DNA of 64,000 bases from positions 3,395 through 67,394 of the forward strand of contig UQKQ01000010.1 of the NCBI GenBank assembly GCA_900541645.1, given 5' to 3'. The stretch is from an uncultured Collinsella sp. Lineage in GTDB: Bacteria; Actinomycetota; Coriobacteriia; Coriobacteriales; Coriobacteriaceae. A program made the translations under genes and the position numbers. Below the pieces are notes generated by a model. It was not told where the DNA came from. It saw only the letters and a list, made by a program, of their open reading frames with translations, and searched no databases. Positions 7,575 to 15,807 of the stretch are shown here, piece by piece (the first letter of the stretch is position 1; the number at the start of each line of letters is the position of its first letter).

Positions 7575-8960
7575 ATGACGGATCAGGAAACGCCCGAGCG
7601 CGTGCACGTGACGGCTGACGATATCGAGGCCGCCAACGACCTTATCGACTTTATCGAGGCATGCCCCAGCATGTTCCATACGGCGGCGACCATTATGGCC
7701 GAGCTCGACGAGGCGGGCTTTACCTACCTGCCCGAGAACGCGGCGTGGGATATCGAGCCGGGCGGGCGTTATTACACGCAGCGCAACACCTCGAGCGTTG
7801 TTGCCTTTAAGGTGGGCGAGGACCTGGCTGCTACGTGGGGCGAGGACGGCGTTGCCGGTGACTATCATTTTCAACTGACGGCGTCGCACAGCGATTCGCC
7901 GACGTTTAAGGTCAAGGCTGTGCCCGAGCTTGACGGTGCGGGCGAGACGCTGCGCCTGAACACCGAGGCCTACGGCGGCATGATTGACTACACCTGGTTC
8001 GATCGCCCGCTGGCGCTCGCGGGCCGCGTGCTGGTGCGCGAGGGCGACCGTATTGAGAGCCGTCTGCTTGCCACCGAGCGCGAGGTCGCTATTATCCCGA
8101 GCCTTGCCATCCACATGAACCGCGGCGTTAATGAGGGCTTTGCTCCCAACCGAGCCGTTGACCTGTGCCCGCTCATTAGCGCCGGCGAGCTTAAGCAGGG
8201 CGATTTTGATGCTCTGATTGCCGAAGAGCTGGACGTTGAGCCCGAGCAGATTCTGGGCCGCGATCTGTTCCTAGTCAATCGTCAGGATGCGCGCATTTGG
8301 GGCTGGGCAGACGAGTTTATCTCGACGCCCAAGCTCGACGACCTGGCCTGCGCCTATACCTCGCTACAGGCATTTTTGGGCGCCGAGAACGCGCACGACG
8401 TCTCGGTCTTCTGCTGCTTCGATAACGAGGAGGTTGGCTCCGAGACCAAGCAGGGCGCCATGTCGACCTTCTTGGCCGACGCGCTGCGCCGCATCAACGG
8501 ATCTCTGGGCTTTGACGACGAGTCGTACCATCGCGCCCTTGCCGCCTCGATGCTTGTAAGCTGCGACAATGCACATGCCGTGCACCCCAACCACGCCGAG
8601 AAGTGCGATGCCCGCAATCAGGTTGTACTCAACGGCGGCATCGTTATCAAGGAAGCCGCCAACCAGCACTACTGCACCGATGCCTTTAGCCGCGCGGTGT
8701 TCCAGGCCATCTGCGATGACGCCGACGTGCCCACGCAGGCCTTCGCCAACAAGAGCGATATGGCGGGCGGCTCCACGCTCGGTAACCTGTCGAACATGCA
8801 GGCGAGCATGCACGCCGTGGACGTGGGCCTGCCGCAGCTGGCCATGCACTCAAGCTACGAGACCGGCGGCGTACGCGACGTGATGTACGCCATCCGTGCC
8901 CTCACCGCCTTCTACGAGCGAAACCTAACCATCAACGGCGCCGAAAGCGTGGAGCTCTAA
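7575..8960 (+). CDS. M18 family aminopeptidase
   Basis: A cytoplasmic zinc aminopeptidase (aspartyl-aminopeptidase family) of 461 residues, removing N-terminal residues from peptides. Seen: metal-binding TASHSDSPTFKVK near residue 95, the long LNTEAYGGMIDYTWFDRPL stretch, the DNEEVGSETKQGA motif carrying the catalytic Glu pair, and the C-terminal AMHSSYETGG with a metal-binding His. I chose the ATG at 7575, preceded by AAAGGGGAGAG; an upstream frame opening at 7464 has no family similarity. Divergent from the C-N hydrolase gene, so promoters for both lie within about 7414-7574. Confidence 0.93.
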   Translation: MTDQETPERVHVTADDIEAANDLIDFIEACPSMFHTAATIMAELDEAGFTYLPENAAWDIEPGGRYYTQRNTSSVVAFKVGEDLAATWGEDGVAGDYHFQLTASHSDSPTFKVKAVPELDGAGETLRLNTEAYGGMIDYTWFDRPLALAGRVLVREGDRIESRLLATEREVAIIPSLAIHMNRGVNEGFAPNRAVDLCPLISAGELKQGDFDALIAEELDVEPEQILGRDLFLVNRQDARIWGWADEFISTPKLDDLACAYTSLQAFLGAENAHDVSVFCCFDNEEVGSETKQGAMSTFLADALRRINGSLGFDDESYHRALAASMLVSCDNAHAVHPNHAEKCDARNQVVLNGGIVIKEAANQHYCTDAFSRAVFQAICDDADVPTQAFANKSDMAGGSTLGNLSNMQASMHAVDVGLPQLAMHSSYETGGVRDVMYAIRALTAFYERNLTINGAESVEL

Positions 8961-8963
8961 AAA

Positions 8964-8995
8964 CCTGCAAAAAAGGGACAGGTTCATTTTGGCAG
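8964..8995 (+). repeat. GGGACAGG-core hairpin repeat, copy 2
   Basis: CCTGCAAAA and TTTTGGCAGG flank AAAGGGACAGGTTCA, three bases after the M18 aminopeptidase stop. The stem has one mismatch. It is followed by TTTTATCTGGGAAAATGCC, nearly the same downstream flank as the copy at 3243. Confidence 0.85.
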
Positions 8996-9103
8996 GTTTT
9001 ATCTGGGAAAATGCCGCAATGCCAACAGCTGGACAGAATTGTTATGACACTGCAGGTTGAGCAAGCGTCAGCGAGCGATGTCCAGAGCGAACAAGTTGGC
9101 ATG

Positions 9104-9146
9104 AAAAAGGCAAGGCATAGACCTTCTGGTCATGCCTTGTCTTTTG
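9104..9146. terminator. Bidirectional intrinsic terminator
   Basis: AAGGCAAGGCAT / ATGCCTTGTCTT stem with an inner GACC-TTCT-GGTC hairpin, with A-rich and T-rich flanks on opposite sides. It lies between the convergent M18 aminopeptidase and hydroxyacid dehydrogenase genes and could end both. A looser inverted pair (TGCCAAC...GTTGGCA, about 9016-9101) precedes it. Confidence 0.75.
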
Positions 9147-9215
9147 AATGACAAATTGTCGTTCTGGGCGGCGCGCAGCGTCGACCGGTCCGCCGTTCGT
9201 TAGAACGGCGGAACC

Positions 9216-10151
9216 CTAATGCTCGATCCAGCAGCGAAGCGTTTCTCCCGCCTGCAGGTGACGCAGGTTCTCCGCGGCGATGTCGACCACGTTGTTGAGC
9301 GTGGCTGCCAGGTGGAACCAGCCCGAGACGTGCGGTGTGATGAGCATGTTGGGCGCATCCCACAACGAGCTTGTCTCAGGCAGCGGCTCGGGGTCGGTGA
9401 CATCGACCGCGGCGCCGGCGAGATGCCCTGACTCCAGAGCGGCAACCAAATCGTCGGCAACCACAAGATCGCCGCGGCCGCCGTTGGCAAAGAAGGCGCC
9501 CGGTTTCATCGCGGCGAAGAACTCGGCGTTCGCCAGGCCGCGGGTCTCGGGTGTGCTGGGCATAAAGGATGCGACGACGTCTGCCTCGGCCAGACGTTCA
9601 GACAGGGCGTCCATGCCGTCCATGTCCTCAAACACAATGGGGTAGACGAGCGGGTGGCGCTTGATGCCGCGGACGTGCGCACCCATGTTGCGGCAGAGCG
9701 TGGCAAAGTGGCTGCCAATGTCGCCCGCGCCCAGCACCAGCACGTTGGCATTTTTGAGCGAGGTGACCGGGCCCAAGTCCTCCCAGCGATGCTCGCGCTG
9801 CAGGTCCTGGTAGCTGGGCAGGCGCTTCATCATAGACAGCACCATGGCAAACATGTGCTCGCTCACGGCCTGGCCGTAGGCGCCCACCGAGCAGGAGAGC
9901 TTAGCGTCGGCTGGCACGGTGCCGGCGGCAAGGTAGTCGTCATAGCCGGCGGTCTGCAATTGCAACAGCTGGAGATGCTCGCATGCGGTAAGCAAGGCAG
10001 GGTCAATGTTGCCCAGGATCACATCGGCATCGGCGACTTGCTCGCGCGTGACGGCATCGGCGCTCGTGTAGATAAAGTCCTCGCCCGGAGCACTCGACTC
10101 AAGAATCGCGCGGTGACGGTCGTTGACGGGCAACAAAACCAGGATGTTCAC
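9216..10151 (-). CDS. D-isomer-specific 2-hydroxyacid dehydrogenase family protein
   Basis: A 311-residue NAD(P)-dependent oxidoreductase reducing 2-oxoacids or the reverse; the actual acid is unknown. The Rossmann motif reads VLVLGAGDIGSHFATLCRNMGA. The catalytic region includes FFANGGRGDLV (usually N-x-x-R-G), VDVTDPEPLP with the conserved acidic residue, and TPHVSGW with the catalytic His. The substrate domain starts NILVLLPVNDRHRAIL. The start is GTG at 10151, preceded by GAGAGGA at good spacing; upstream in-frame codons to 10217 run through a hairpin repeat and are unlikely to be translated. It ends in the intergenic region shared with the M18 gene. Confidence 0.88.
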   Translation of the reverse strand: MNILVLLPVNDRHRAILESSAPGEDFIYTSADAVTREQVADADVILGNIDPALLTACEHLQLLQLQTAGYDDYLAAGTVPADAKLSCSVGAYGQAVSEHMFAMVLSMMKRLPSYQDLQREHRWEDLGPVTSLKNANVLVLGAGDIGSHFATLCRNMGAHVRGIKRHPLVYPIVFEDMDGMDALSERLAEADVVASFMPSTPETRGLANAEFFAAMKPGAFFANGGRGDLVVADDLVAALESGHLAGAAVDVTDPEPLPETSSLWDAPNMLITPHVSGWFHLAATLNNVVDIAAENLRHLQAGETLRCWIEH

Positions 10152-10170
10152 AAGCAGTCCTCTCCGCTCG

Positions 10171-10206
10171 ACCTGCCAAAAAGGGACAGGTTTATTTTGG
10201 CAGGTT
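10171..10206 (+). repeat. GGGACAGG-core hairpin repeat, copy 3
   Basis: CCTGCCAAAA / TTTTGGCAGG around AGGGACAGGTTTA, a perfect 10-bp stem. It lies between map and the dehydrogenase gene, about 20 bases upstream of the dehydrogenase start, so it would be in that gene's 5' untranslated region or promoter. Confidence 0.85.
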
Positions 10207-10223
10207 GTATCAGACAAAACGCT

Positions 10224-10274
10224 AAAAAACGCCGGGCTTCGCGATGGGTAACATATCCATCGCTAAGCCCGGCG
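10224..10274 (-). terminator. Intrinsic terminator of map
   Basis: Long stem CGCCGGGCTTCGCGATGG (10230-10247) against CCATCGCTAAGCCCGGCG (10257-10274). Read on the minus strand it is followed by a run of T (AAAAAA on the plus strand at 10224-10229) and lies just after the map stop. Confidence 0.85.
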
Positions 10275-10283
10275 CATCCACGG

Positions 10284-11171
10284 CTACCAGCTCAGCAGCT
10301 CGTAACCATCCTCGGTCACCACGAGCTGTACCTCGCATTGGGCCGAATCGCTACCGTCCTTGGTGCGCACGCACCAGCCATCGCCCTTGCTAATCTTGAT
10401 GTCGGGCGCTCCGGCGTTGACCATGGGCTCGATGGTAAAGACCATGCCCGGAGCCATGATGGTGTCCACATCGGGCGCCTCGGTGGTAAAGCCCACAAAC
10501 GGGTCCTCGTGGAACTCCTTGCCGATGCCGTGTCCGCCGTACTCGCGCACCACGCTAAAGCCGGCGTCCTCGACGGTCTTTTGCACGGCCTCGGCCATAA
10601 CGGACAACGGCAGCCATGGCTTGACGGCCGCCAGACCCGCCTCCACGCTGGCACGGGTGACGTCGACCAGGCGCTGGCGCTCGGCCGAGACCTCGCCGAT
10701 GCAGAACATACGGCTCGAATCACTAAAGTAGCCGTCCAGGATCGTGGAGCAGTCCACGTTGATAATATCGCCCTCGTGCAGCACGTCTGTATCACAGGGG
10801 ATGCCGTGGCAGACGACGTCGTTGATCGAGGTGCACACGCTCTTGGGATAGCCCTCGTAGTTGAGGTCGGCCGGCGTGCCACCGTGCTCGACGGTGTAGT
10901 CGTAGATCATCTGGTCGATCTGGTTGGTGGTCATGCCCGCGGCGATGTGTTCGCCTACGTAATCGAGCACGCCCACGTTGATAGCGGCCGAGCGCTTGAT
11001 GCCCTCGATATCGGCGGGCGTCTTGTAGAGCGTACGGGGCAGAACCTCCCAGCCCTCCTCCCACAGGCGCTCGAGGCGCTCGTCGAAGGCGCTGTGACAT
11101 TTCTTATATTTTTTGCCGCTGCCGCACCAGCAGGCGTCGTTGCGGCCGGGTACGGGTCCTTTGTCATACAT
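10284..11171 (-). CDS. map: Type I methionine aminopeptidase with N-terminal SEC-C zinc motif
   Basis: Removes the initiator methionine from new proteins. The 295-residue protein begins with a SEC-C-type zinc motif (GRNDACWCGSGKKYKKCH, residues 9-26), a putative ribosome- or zinc-binding module found in a subset of bacterial enzymes. The catalytic domain has the five metal ligands in order: Asp in INVDCS, Asp in YFSDSS, His in GGHGIG, Glu in FTIEPM and Glu in AQCEVQL. GAAAGGAAG precedes the ATG at 11171. Not beside secY or infA as in many genomes, so it may be a second enzyme; the rest of the genome would decide. Confidence 0.93.
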   Translation of the reverse strand: MYDKGPVPGRNDACWCGSGKKYKKCHSAFDERLERLWEEGWEVLPRTLYKTPADIEGIKRSAAINVGVLDYVGEHIAAGMTTNQIDQMIYDYTVEHGGTPADLNYEGYPKSVCTSINDVVCHGIPCDTDVLHEGDIINVDCSTILDGYFSDSSRMFCIGEVSAERQRLVDVTRASVEAGLAAVKPWLPLSVMAEAVQKTVEDAGFSVVREYGGHGIGKEFHEDPFVGFTTEAPDVDTIMAPGMVFTIEPMVNAGAPDIKISKGDGWCVRTKDGSDSAQCEVQLVVTEDGYELLSW

Positions 11172-11223
11172 GGCTAACTTCCTTTCATCCGCAGCTAGTA
11201 TAGCCCACTCACGCGTCCATAAA

Positions 11224-11290
11224 AGTTGCGGTGATATAGTTCCGATTTAAGCGGTTTAACAGCATAAATAGGAACTATATCACCGCAACT
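11224..11290. repeat. Inverted-arm element (GTTGCGGTG...), copy 3, perfect arms
   Basis: AGTTGCGGTGATATAGTTCC (11224-11243) and its exact reverse complement GGAACTATATCACCGCAACT (11271-11290), 27 bases apart. It lies upstream of map and downstream of the radical SAM gene, both on the minus strand. The right arm is identical to that of the copy at 3613. Confidence 0.9.
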
Positions 11291-11331
11291 GATGGAGTGG
11301 GATGGCGGACACTGGCTGCTGCGTGGTTTTG

Positions 11332-12108
11332 CTAGTAGCTCACCTGGCAGGGGATGCCGAGGGCGCGCACGCGTGCGGCGATCGTGTCGAGTGCCTCGGG
11401 CGCTGCTTTGGCAAGGCCGGCGACCGGTGTCTCGCGCGCCACCGTGTAGATGGTCGTCTCCTGCGGGCGAATGCGCTCGAGCGCCGCGAGCCAAGGGCCG
11501 ACGTACTCCTCGCCGGTGTTATCGAGAGACTTGCCCCGGTACTCGCCGCTCAAAAACATCGTTTGGATAATAACGTGACCGTCAAAGCTCGCGAACGTTT
11601 CGATCTGGTGCTCTACATCGTAGGGGCCAACGGGCTGGTCGAGCAGCTGGATAAATGCCGGGTCGACGGTATCGAGCTTAAGAATGTTGTCGTCGACCAT
11701 CATGAGCGCGTCGTGCACCTCGGGGCGGTCGGCGCGCGTACCGTTGGAGAGCACGGCGATCTTGGAGTTTGGGGCAAGCTCGTCGCGCAGCGCGACGGCG
11801 CCGGCAATGGCCTGCGGAAACTCCGGTGCGGCGGTGGGCTCGCCGTTGCCTGCGAAGGTGATCACATCGGGGAGTTCGCCCTCGGCTGCCATCTCGCGCA
11901 GCTTTGCCTCGAGCGTGTCGAGTACCATGGCAGCTGTGTTGTACGGCTCATGGCAGGGGCGCTCGGCGTTGAGGCCGTTTTCGCAGTAAATGCAGTCGAA
12001 CGTGCAGATCTTACCGCTGGCCGGCATCATGTTGACGCCGAGCGAGAGGCCAAGGCGACGGCTGCGAACAGGCCCAAAGATGGGGCTGGCATTCAAAAAC
12101 GTAGACAT
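11332..12108 (-). CDS. Radical SAM protein, COG0731/TYW1-like family
   Basis: A 258-residue radical SAM enzyme. The Fe-S motif is CX3CX2C in GKICTFDCIYCENG near residue 40. It is followed by the SAM-binding glycine-rich TFAGNGEPTAAPEF and VLSNGTRAD. The N-terminal FGPVRSRRLGLSLGVN is characteristic of the COG0731 proteins often annotated as wyosine-synthase-like; the reaction in bacteria is not known. The ATG at 12108 has GAGGAG nine bases upstream; another ATG two codons earlier (12114) is possible. Long in-frame sequence reaching 12702 belongs to the opposite-strand hydrolase gene and was excluded. Probably transcribed alone. Confidence 0.85.
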   Translation of the reverse strand: MSTFLNASPIFGPVRSRRLGLSLGVNMMPASGKICTFDCIYCENGLNAERPCHEPYNTAAMVLDTLEAKLREMAAEGELPDVITFAGNGEPTAAPEFPQAIAGAVALRDELAPNSKIAVLSNGTRADRPEVHDALMMVDDNILKLDTVDPAFIQLLDQPVGPYDVEHQIETFASFDGHVIIQTMFLSGEYRGKSLDNTGEEYVGPWLAALERIRPQETTIYTVARETPVAGLAKAAPEALDTIAARVRALGIPCQVSY

Positions 12109-12333
12109 AGGCATATGCTCCTCAAGACAATTGTGCCTAAGCATAGCATCGGCTCCAAAGCAAGGTGCGGGCTCTTGCTTTACAAGTTTCGTTTTTTCAC
12201 GTCGCCCATGATGCCGTCCCATGAAAAGCCTCGGGTCGGGTACAGTTAATCTGTTAACAAGGCGTAAGGCAATGCGGGTCCATCCAACCGCACTGACGTG
12301 CAACTGGATGAGCATTGATGACGGGGGCACAAC

Positions 12334-13131
12334 ATGGATTTTACGGTCGAGAATGCGGGCACCACGATTGCCTGTCGCGAATATGCCGGCCCGGATGTGT
12401 CGCCTGATACTCCTGCCTTGGTGTGCGTGCACGGCGCTTGTGTCGACGGCACATTTTTCGACGGAATCGCTTGTGAGCTCAGCCGCAACTACCGCGTCAT
12501 TGCCTACGACCGTCGCGGCTGTGGTGACAGCGGCGAAGCGGCAGACGGCAGCTATGATCTTGCCGCTCAGGCCGCCGACCTGCAGGCCGTGATCGAACAC
12601 GTTGGCGCTCCGACAAATGTGCTTGCGCACAGCGCCGGTACGTTGGTGGCGCTGGAGCTTCTTCGCGCCGAACCCCATCTCGTCGCCCGCGCGATTCTGC
12701 ATGAGCCGGCTGTGTCGGCCGAAGGCGTCGGCATGGGCGCGGCTCCGGTTTTGCTCGATATGATTGCAGCTGGAAAGGTTTCAAGGGCGCTCCGTCTTTT
12801 CTTGGGAGCCCTCGGCGACTTGGACCCCGAGGCTCCTGGGACGACCGAGGCGGAAGCCAAACATGCTCTGCGCAATGGTCGTTGCTTTATGGCGAACGAA
12901 TATGGAACAAATATGACATATGCTCCCGACTGGGATCGCGCCCGCGCGTCAAAGGCGGTGTCGGCCGTGTTTTTGGGTGAGCTTTCGGTCGGTACGCCCC
13001 GCGAGGCTGGTACGCGAGCGACTGCCGAATATCTCGATTGTCCTCTCGTGACGATCCCGGGCGCGCATAACGGTCTGCGCGATCGCCCCGTTACGGCGGC
13101 AAACGCCGTTCGCGATGTCTTGGAGCGTTAG
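12334..13131 (+). CDS. Alpha/beta hydrolase
   Basis: A 265-residue soluble hydrolase. The oxyanion region is VCVHGACVDGTFF near residue 32, followed by YDRRGCGDSG, the nucleophile elbow AHSAG (Ser near residue 99), and the C-terminal IPGAHNGLRDRP carrying the catalytic His. This is the fold of esterases, haloperoxidase-like and C-C bond hydrolases; the substrate is unknown. The ribosome binding site is weak (ACGGGGGCACAAC). Its start region overlaps the false 5' extension of the radical SAM frame on the other strand. No operon partner. Confidence 0.88.
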   Translation: MDFTVENAGTTIACREYAGPDVSPDTPALVCVHGACVDGTFFDGIACELSRNYRVIAYDRRGCGDSGEAADGSYDLAAQAADLQAVIEHVGAPTNVLAHSAGTLVALELLRAEPHLVARAILHEPAVSAEGVGMGAAPVLLDMIAAGKVSRALRLFLGALGDLDPEAPGTTEAEAKHALRNGRCFMANEYGTNMTYAPDWDRARASKAVSAVFLGELSVGTPREAGTRATAEYLDCPLVTIPGAHNGLRDRPVTAANAVRDVLER

Positions 13132-13342
13132 CACGCTCGATGACCTGCGGGGAGGAGGACTGCTAGCGTTTCGTCATTGTTAACGAATGCGCCCATAACC
13201 GTGCGCTCGCGGCTCCATTACCGCTATTTGCCAGGTCATAAAAATGTAACGATAATCGCGCGTTTGCCTGTAGTTGTCAGATGTTACCCTTGTACCATTT
13301 GATATGCGCCGTTGCCGTGCGTAACGATAGAAAGGGCCCCAT

Positions 13343-15223
13343 ATGCTCAATAATCACGAGGTCAATCTAACCGACGAGGAGGCTGCCGCCGAGGTCGCCC
13401 GCGTCGCGAAGACCTACCCCGTGGTGCGTTTGCTGTCGGCCGATCAGATTAAGAGCGAGCCTAACTGCTTGCTCGCTGGCGATCGCTGCCCTTGTCTGCG
13501 TCAGTCGAGTCTTGAGGCCTTGGCAGACTCCGATGAGGTGTCGGAGCAGCTGCTCAATGATGGTATTGAGTACCGCGCCCGTCTGCGCCCTCTAAAGGTC
13601 GAGGGCGAGCCTCACGTCCTGCTGATGGTGCGTCCGATTGATGGGCAAGAGGCCGCAGAAGAGGACCTTGTCTACACCGACGTGCTGACGAGTGCGTGCA
13701 ATCGCCGATATTACGAGGAAAAGCTCCGTAGCGCGCGCATGAAGGCCGGCGTTGCGGTAATCGACCTTGATGATTTTAGGGTCTTCAACGATACGTGTGG
13801 CCATCATGCTGGCGACCTTGCACTCGGTGCTGTGGCGACAGCCATACGCAGCGGAATTCGTTCGACTGACGAGCTTGTGCGCTATGGCTGCGACAAGTTT
13901 GTGACCGTCATGCCCAATATTCCCTCCGATGACTTCGCCCGCCGCCTGCATCAGGTATCCGATGCCGTTCATGCCACGGTTATTCCGGGGCATGAGTACG
14001 TGAGCTTGACGGCATGTGTCGGTGGCGTTCGCATTCATGGCGAGACGGTCGACGAGGGCGTTGGCCGCGCTGTCCAGTTACTGAGCCGCGCTAAGGCAAA
14101 GCCCGGTACGGTCGTGACCGATTCCGATTCCATCGAGGCCTTCCAAAGCGAAAAGCCATTGGTGCTTATCGTCGATGACTCCGAGATGAACCGAGCCATT
14201 CTCAACGAGATGCTCAAGGACGAGTATTGCATCCTCGAGGCCGATAACGGTCGTACGGCGCTCAATATGGTCGACCGCTATGGCGATAAGTTGTTGCTCG
14301 TGCTGCTGGATATTGTGATGCCGGGCATAAGCGGCGTTGAGGTGCTGGCCGACCTGTCGCGCCGATCGGGTGTCGACAATCTGCCTGTCATCATGATTTC
14401 GAGCGAAGATTCCGATGATATGGTTCTGCGCGCGTACGAGCTGGGCGCCTCGGACTATATCAGCCGTCCGTTTGACTCCCGTGTCGTGCGCCGCCGTGTA
14501 AGCAATACCATCCGCCTATACGCCAAGCAGCGCCGCCTGACGAACCTGCTGTCCCAGCAGTACAACGAGCGCGTCAAGAACAGTCGCATGCTCATCGACA
14601 TCATGGCCGGCGTCATGGAGCTCCGCAATGGCGAGAGCGGCAGGCACGTTACGAACATCGAGAAGCTGACCGAGCTGCTGCTTGGCTGCCTGGTCCACCG
14701 TAGCGACAGCATCTCCCTCGGCAACGAGGAGCGCTCCACGATCGCCCTGGCTTCGGCACTGCACGATATCGGCAAGATGTCGATTGACGATGCGATTCTC
14801 AACAAGCCCGGGCGCCTCACGCCCGAGGAGTTCGAGATTATGAAGACGCATACCACGATCGGCGCCGACATGCTGCATGAGCTGGGCCGCCATCACGCCG
14901 GCAATGCGCTTATAGAATATGCGTACCAGATTGCGCGCTGGCATCACGAGCGCTGGGACGGCAAAGGTTATCCCGACGGCCTTAAGGGCAGCGATATTCC
15001 CATCGCCGCACAGGTGGTGTCGGTGGCTGACGTGTACGATGCGCTGACGAGCGTGCGCGTGTACAAGGACGCTATCCCGCACAAGGAGGCGATCCAGATG
15101 ATTCTGGACGGTAAGTGCGGTACCTTTAACCCGCTGCTGCTCGATTGCTTGCTCGAGGTGCAAGACCAAATTGCCGAGACGTTGGCACGCCCCGCTGACG
15201 TCGTTGCGTTTCCCACGATTTAG
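13343..15223 (+). CDS. Degenerate GGDEF - receiver - HD-GYP signalling protein
   Basis: A 626-residue cytoplasmic protein with four parts. Residues 1-105 are a small PAS-like region with no motif I recognise. A GGDEF domain follows (~110-260) whose active site reads RYGCDKF (180-186) instead of GGDEF, so diguanylate cyclase activity is doubtful. A receiver domain (~270-390) has VDDSE and phosphoacceptor Asp323 in LLDIVMPG. The C-terminal HD-GYP domain has HD at 474-475 and HHERWDGKGYPDG (~531-546), the signature of c-di-GMP phosphodiesterases. Likely phosphorylated by a kinase not in the window and breaking down c-di-GMP. GAAAGGGCC precedes the ATG. Followed 24 bases later by an Hpt gene. Confidence 0.9.
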   Translation: MLNNHEVNLTDEEAAAEVARVAKTYPVVRLLSADQIKSEPNCLLAGDRCPCLRQSSLEALADSDEVSEQLLNDGIEYRARLRPLKVEGEPHVLLMVRPIDGQEAAEEDLVYTDVLTSACNRRYYEEKLRSARMKAGVAVIDLDDFRVFNDTCGHHAGDLALGAVATAIRSGIRSTDELVRYGCDKFVTVMPNIPSDDFARRLHQVSDAVHATVIPGHEYVSLTACVGGVRIHGETVDEGVGRAVQLLSRAKAKPGTVVTDSDSIEAFQSEKPLVLIVDDSEMNRAILNEMLKDEYCILEADNGRTALNMVDRYGDKLLLVLLDIVMPGISGVEVLADLSRRSGVDNLPVIMISSEDSDDMVLRAYELGASDYISRPFDSRVVRRRVSNTIRLYAKQRRLTNLLSQQYNERVKNSRMLIDIMAGVMELRNGESGRHVTNIEKLTELLLGCLVHRSDSISLGNEERSTIALASALHDIGKMSIDDAILNKPGRLTPEEFEIMKTHTTIGADMLHELGRHHAGNALIEYAYQIARWHHERWDGKGYPDGLKGSDIPIAAQVVSVADVYDALTSVRVYKDAIPHKEAIQMILDGKCGTFNPLLLDCLLEVQDQIAETLARPADVVAFPTI

Positions 15224-15247
15224 TTTGACCAAAGGAGTTTTTAACCC

Positions 15248-15604
15248 ATGATTTCCATGCGTGAGGCGTATGAGAAGATCGGCGCCAATTATGATGACGC
15301 TTGCACTCGGCTGATGGGCGAGGAGATGCTTGCCCGTTTTGCCCTCAAGTTTTTGGATGACGAGAGTATGGACAAGCTGGAGGCTGCCATGGCGGCAGGA
15401 GACGCCAAGGCAGCGTTTATGGCGGCGCACACGCTCAAGGGCGTGAGCCAGAACTTGGGATTCGATAATCTGTACGAGCCGGCGGTCGTGGTGACCGAAG
15501 CGCTGCGCGGTGCCGATACTGTTGACGGCGCTCGCGAAGGAATGCATGCGCTGCAGCAGCAATATGCGGCCACGATGTCGGCCCTGCGCGAGGCGGCTGC
15601 ATAA
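15248..15604 (+). CDS. Hpt-domain phosphotransfer protein
   Basis: A 118-residue helical protein carrying the histidine phosphotransfer motif AAHTLKGVSQNLGF (phospho-acceptor His near residue 60). Such proteins shuttle phosphate between hybrid kinases and receiver domains. The gene follows the receiver/HD-GYP gene closely, with AAAGGAG before its ATG, so the two are co-transcribed and the receiver is the likely partner. No kinase is encoded nearby. Confidence 0.9.
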   Translation: MISMREAYEKIGANYDDACTRLMGEEMLARFALKFLDDESMDKLEAAMAAGDAKAAFMAAHTLKGVSQNLGFDNLYEPAVVVTEALRGADTVDGAREGMHALQQQYAATMSALREAAA

Positions 15605-15628
15605 GAGCTTGCAAGCTTTGATGACTAT

Positions 15629-15692
15629 GAGAGTGGATAATCCCCCGTTTTAGGCCCGGTGGCGGCCTCAAAGTGGGAGATTATCCACTCTC
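15629..15692. repeat. Palindromic element with 14-bp arms
   Basis: GAGAGTGGATAATC (15629-15642) and its exact inverse GATTATCCACTCTC (15679-15692). The interior also pairs imperfectly (TTTTAGGCC / GGCCTCAAA). It follows the Hpt gene and could form a long hairpin; no T-run follows, so a terminator role is uncertain. Confidence 0.8.
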
Positions 15693-15753
15693 GTTCGGTA
15701 AGTGTCCAAAAATTCACTCTCGCGCACTGGCGGGGCTTTCCGCATGCAATCCA

Positions 15754-15787
15754 TATCGTTGTTCGATAAACTATTCCGATAACGATA
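15754..15787. promoter_or_regulatory. Possible operator with TATCG half-sites before the DUF2975 gene
   Basis: TATCGTT (15754-15760) and AACGATA (15781-15787) are inverted, with CGATAAAC and CCGATAAC between. The site lies 20 bases before the DUF2975 start. The heptamer GTTATCG reappears inside the putative promoter of the peptide cluster (16797-16803). Binding by the XRE protein encoded at 16377 is a guess. Confidence 0.35.
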
Positions 15788-15807
15788 GATTCGATGAGGG
15801 TGAGTGT

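Noticed and set aside
10152..10217. Extended N-terminus of the hydroxyacid dehydrogenase
   Set aside because: It would translate through a repeat; the GTG at 10151 has a proper ribosome binding site.
9654..11177. A 507-residue plus-strand frame
   Set aside because: It covers parts of two well-supported minus-strand genes and crosses hairpin repeats; no motif.
13343..15223. Active diguanylate cyclase
   Set aside because: The catalytic motif is RYGCDKF, lacking the residues needed for GGDEF activity.
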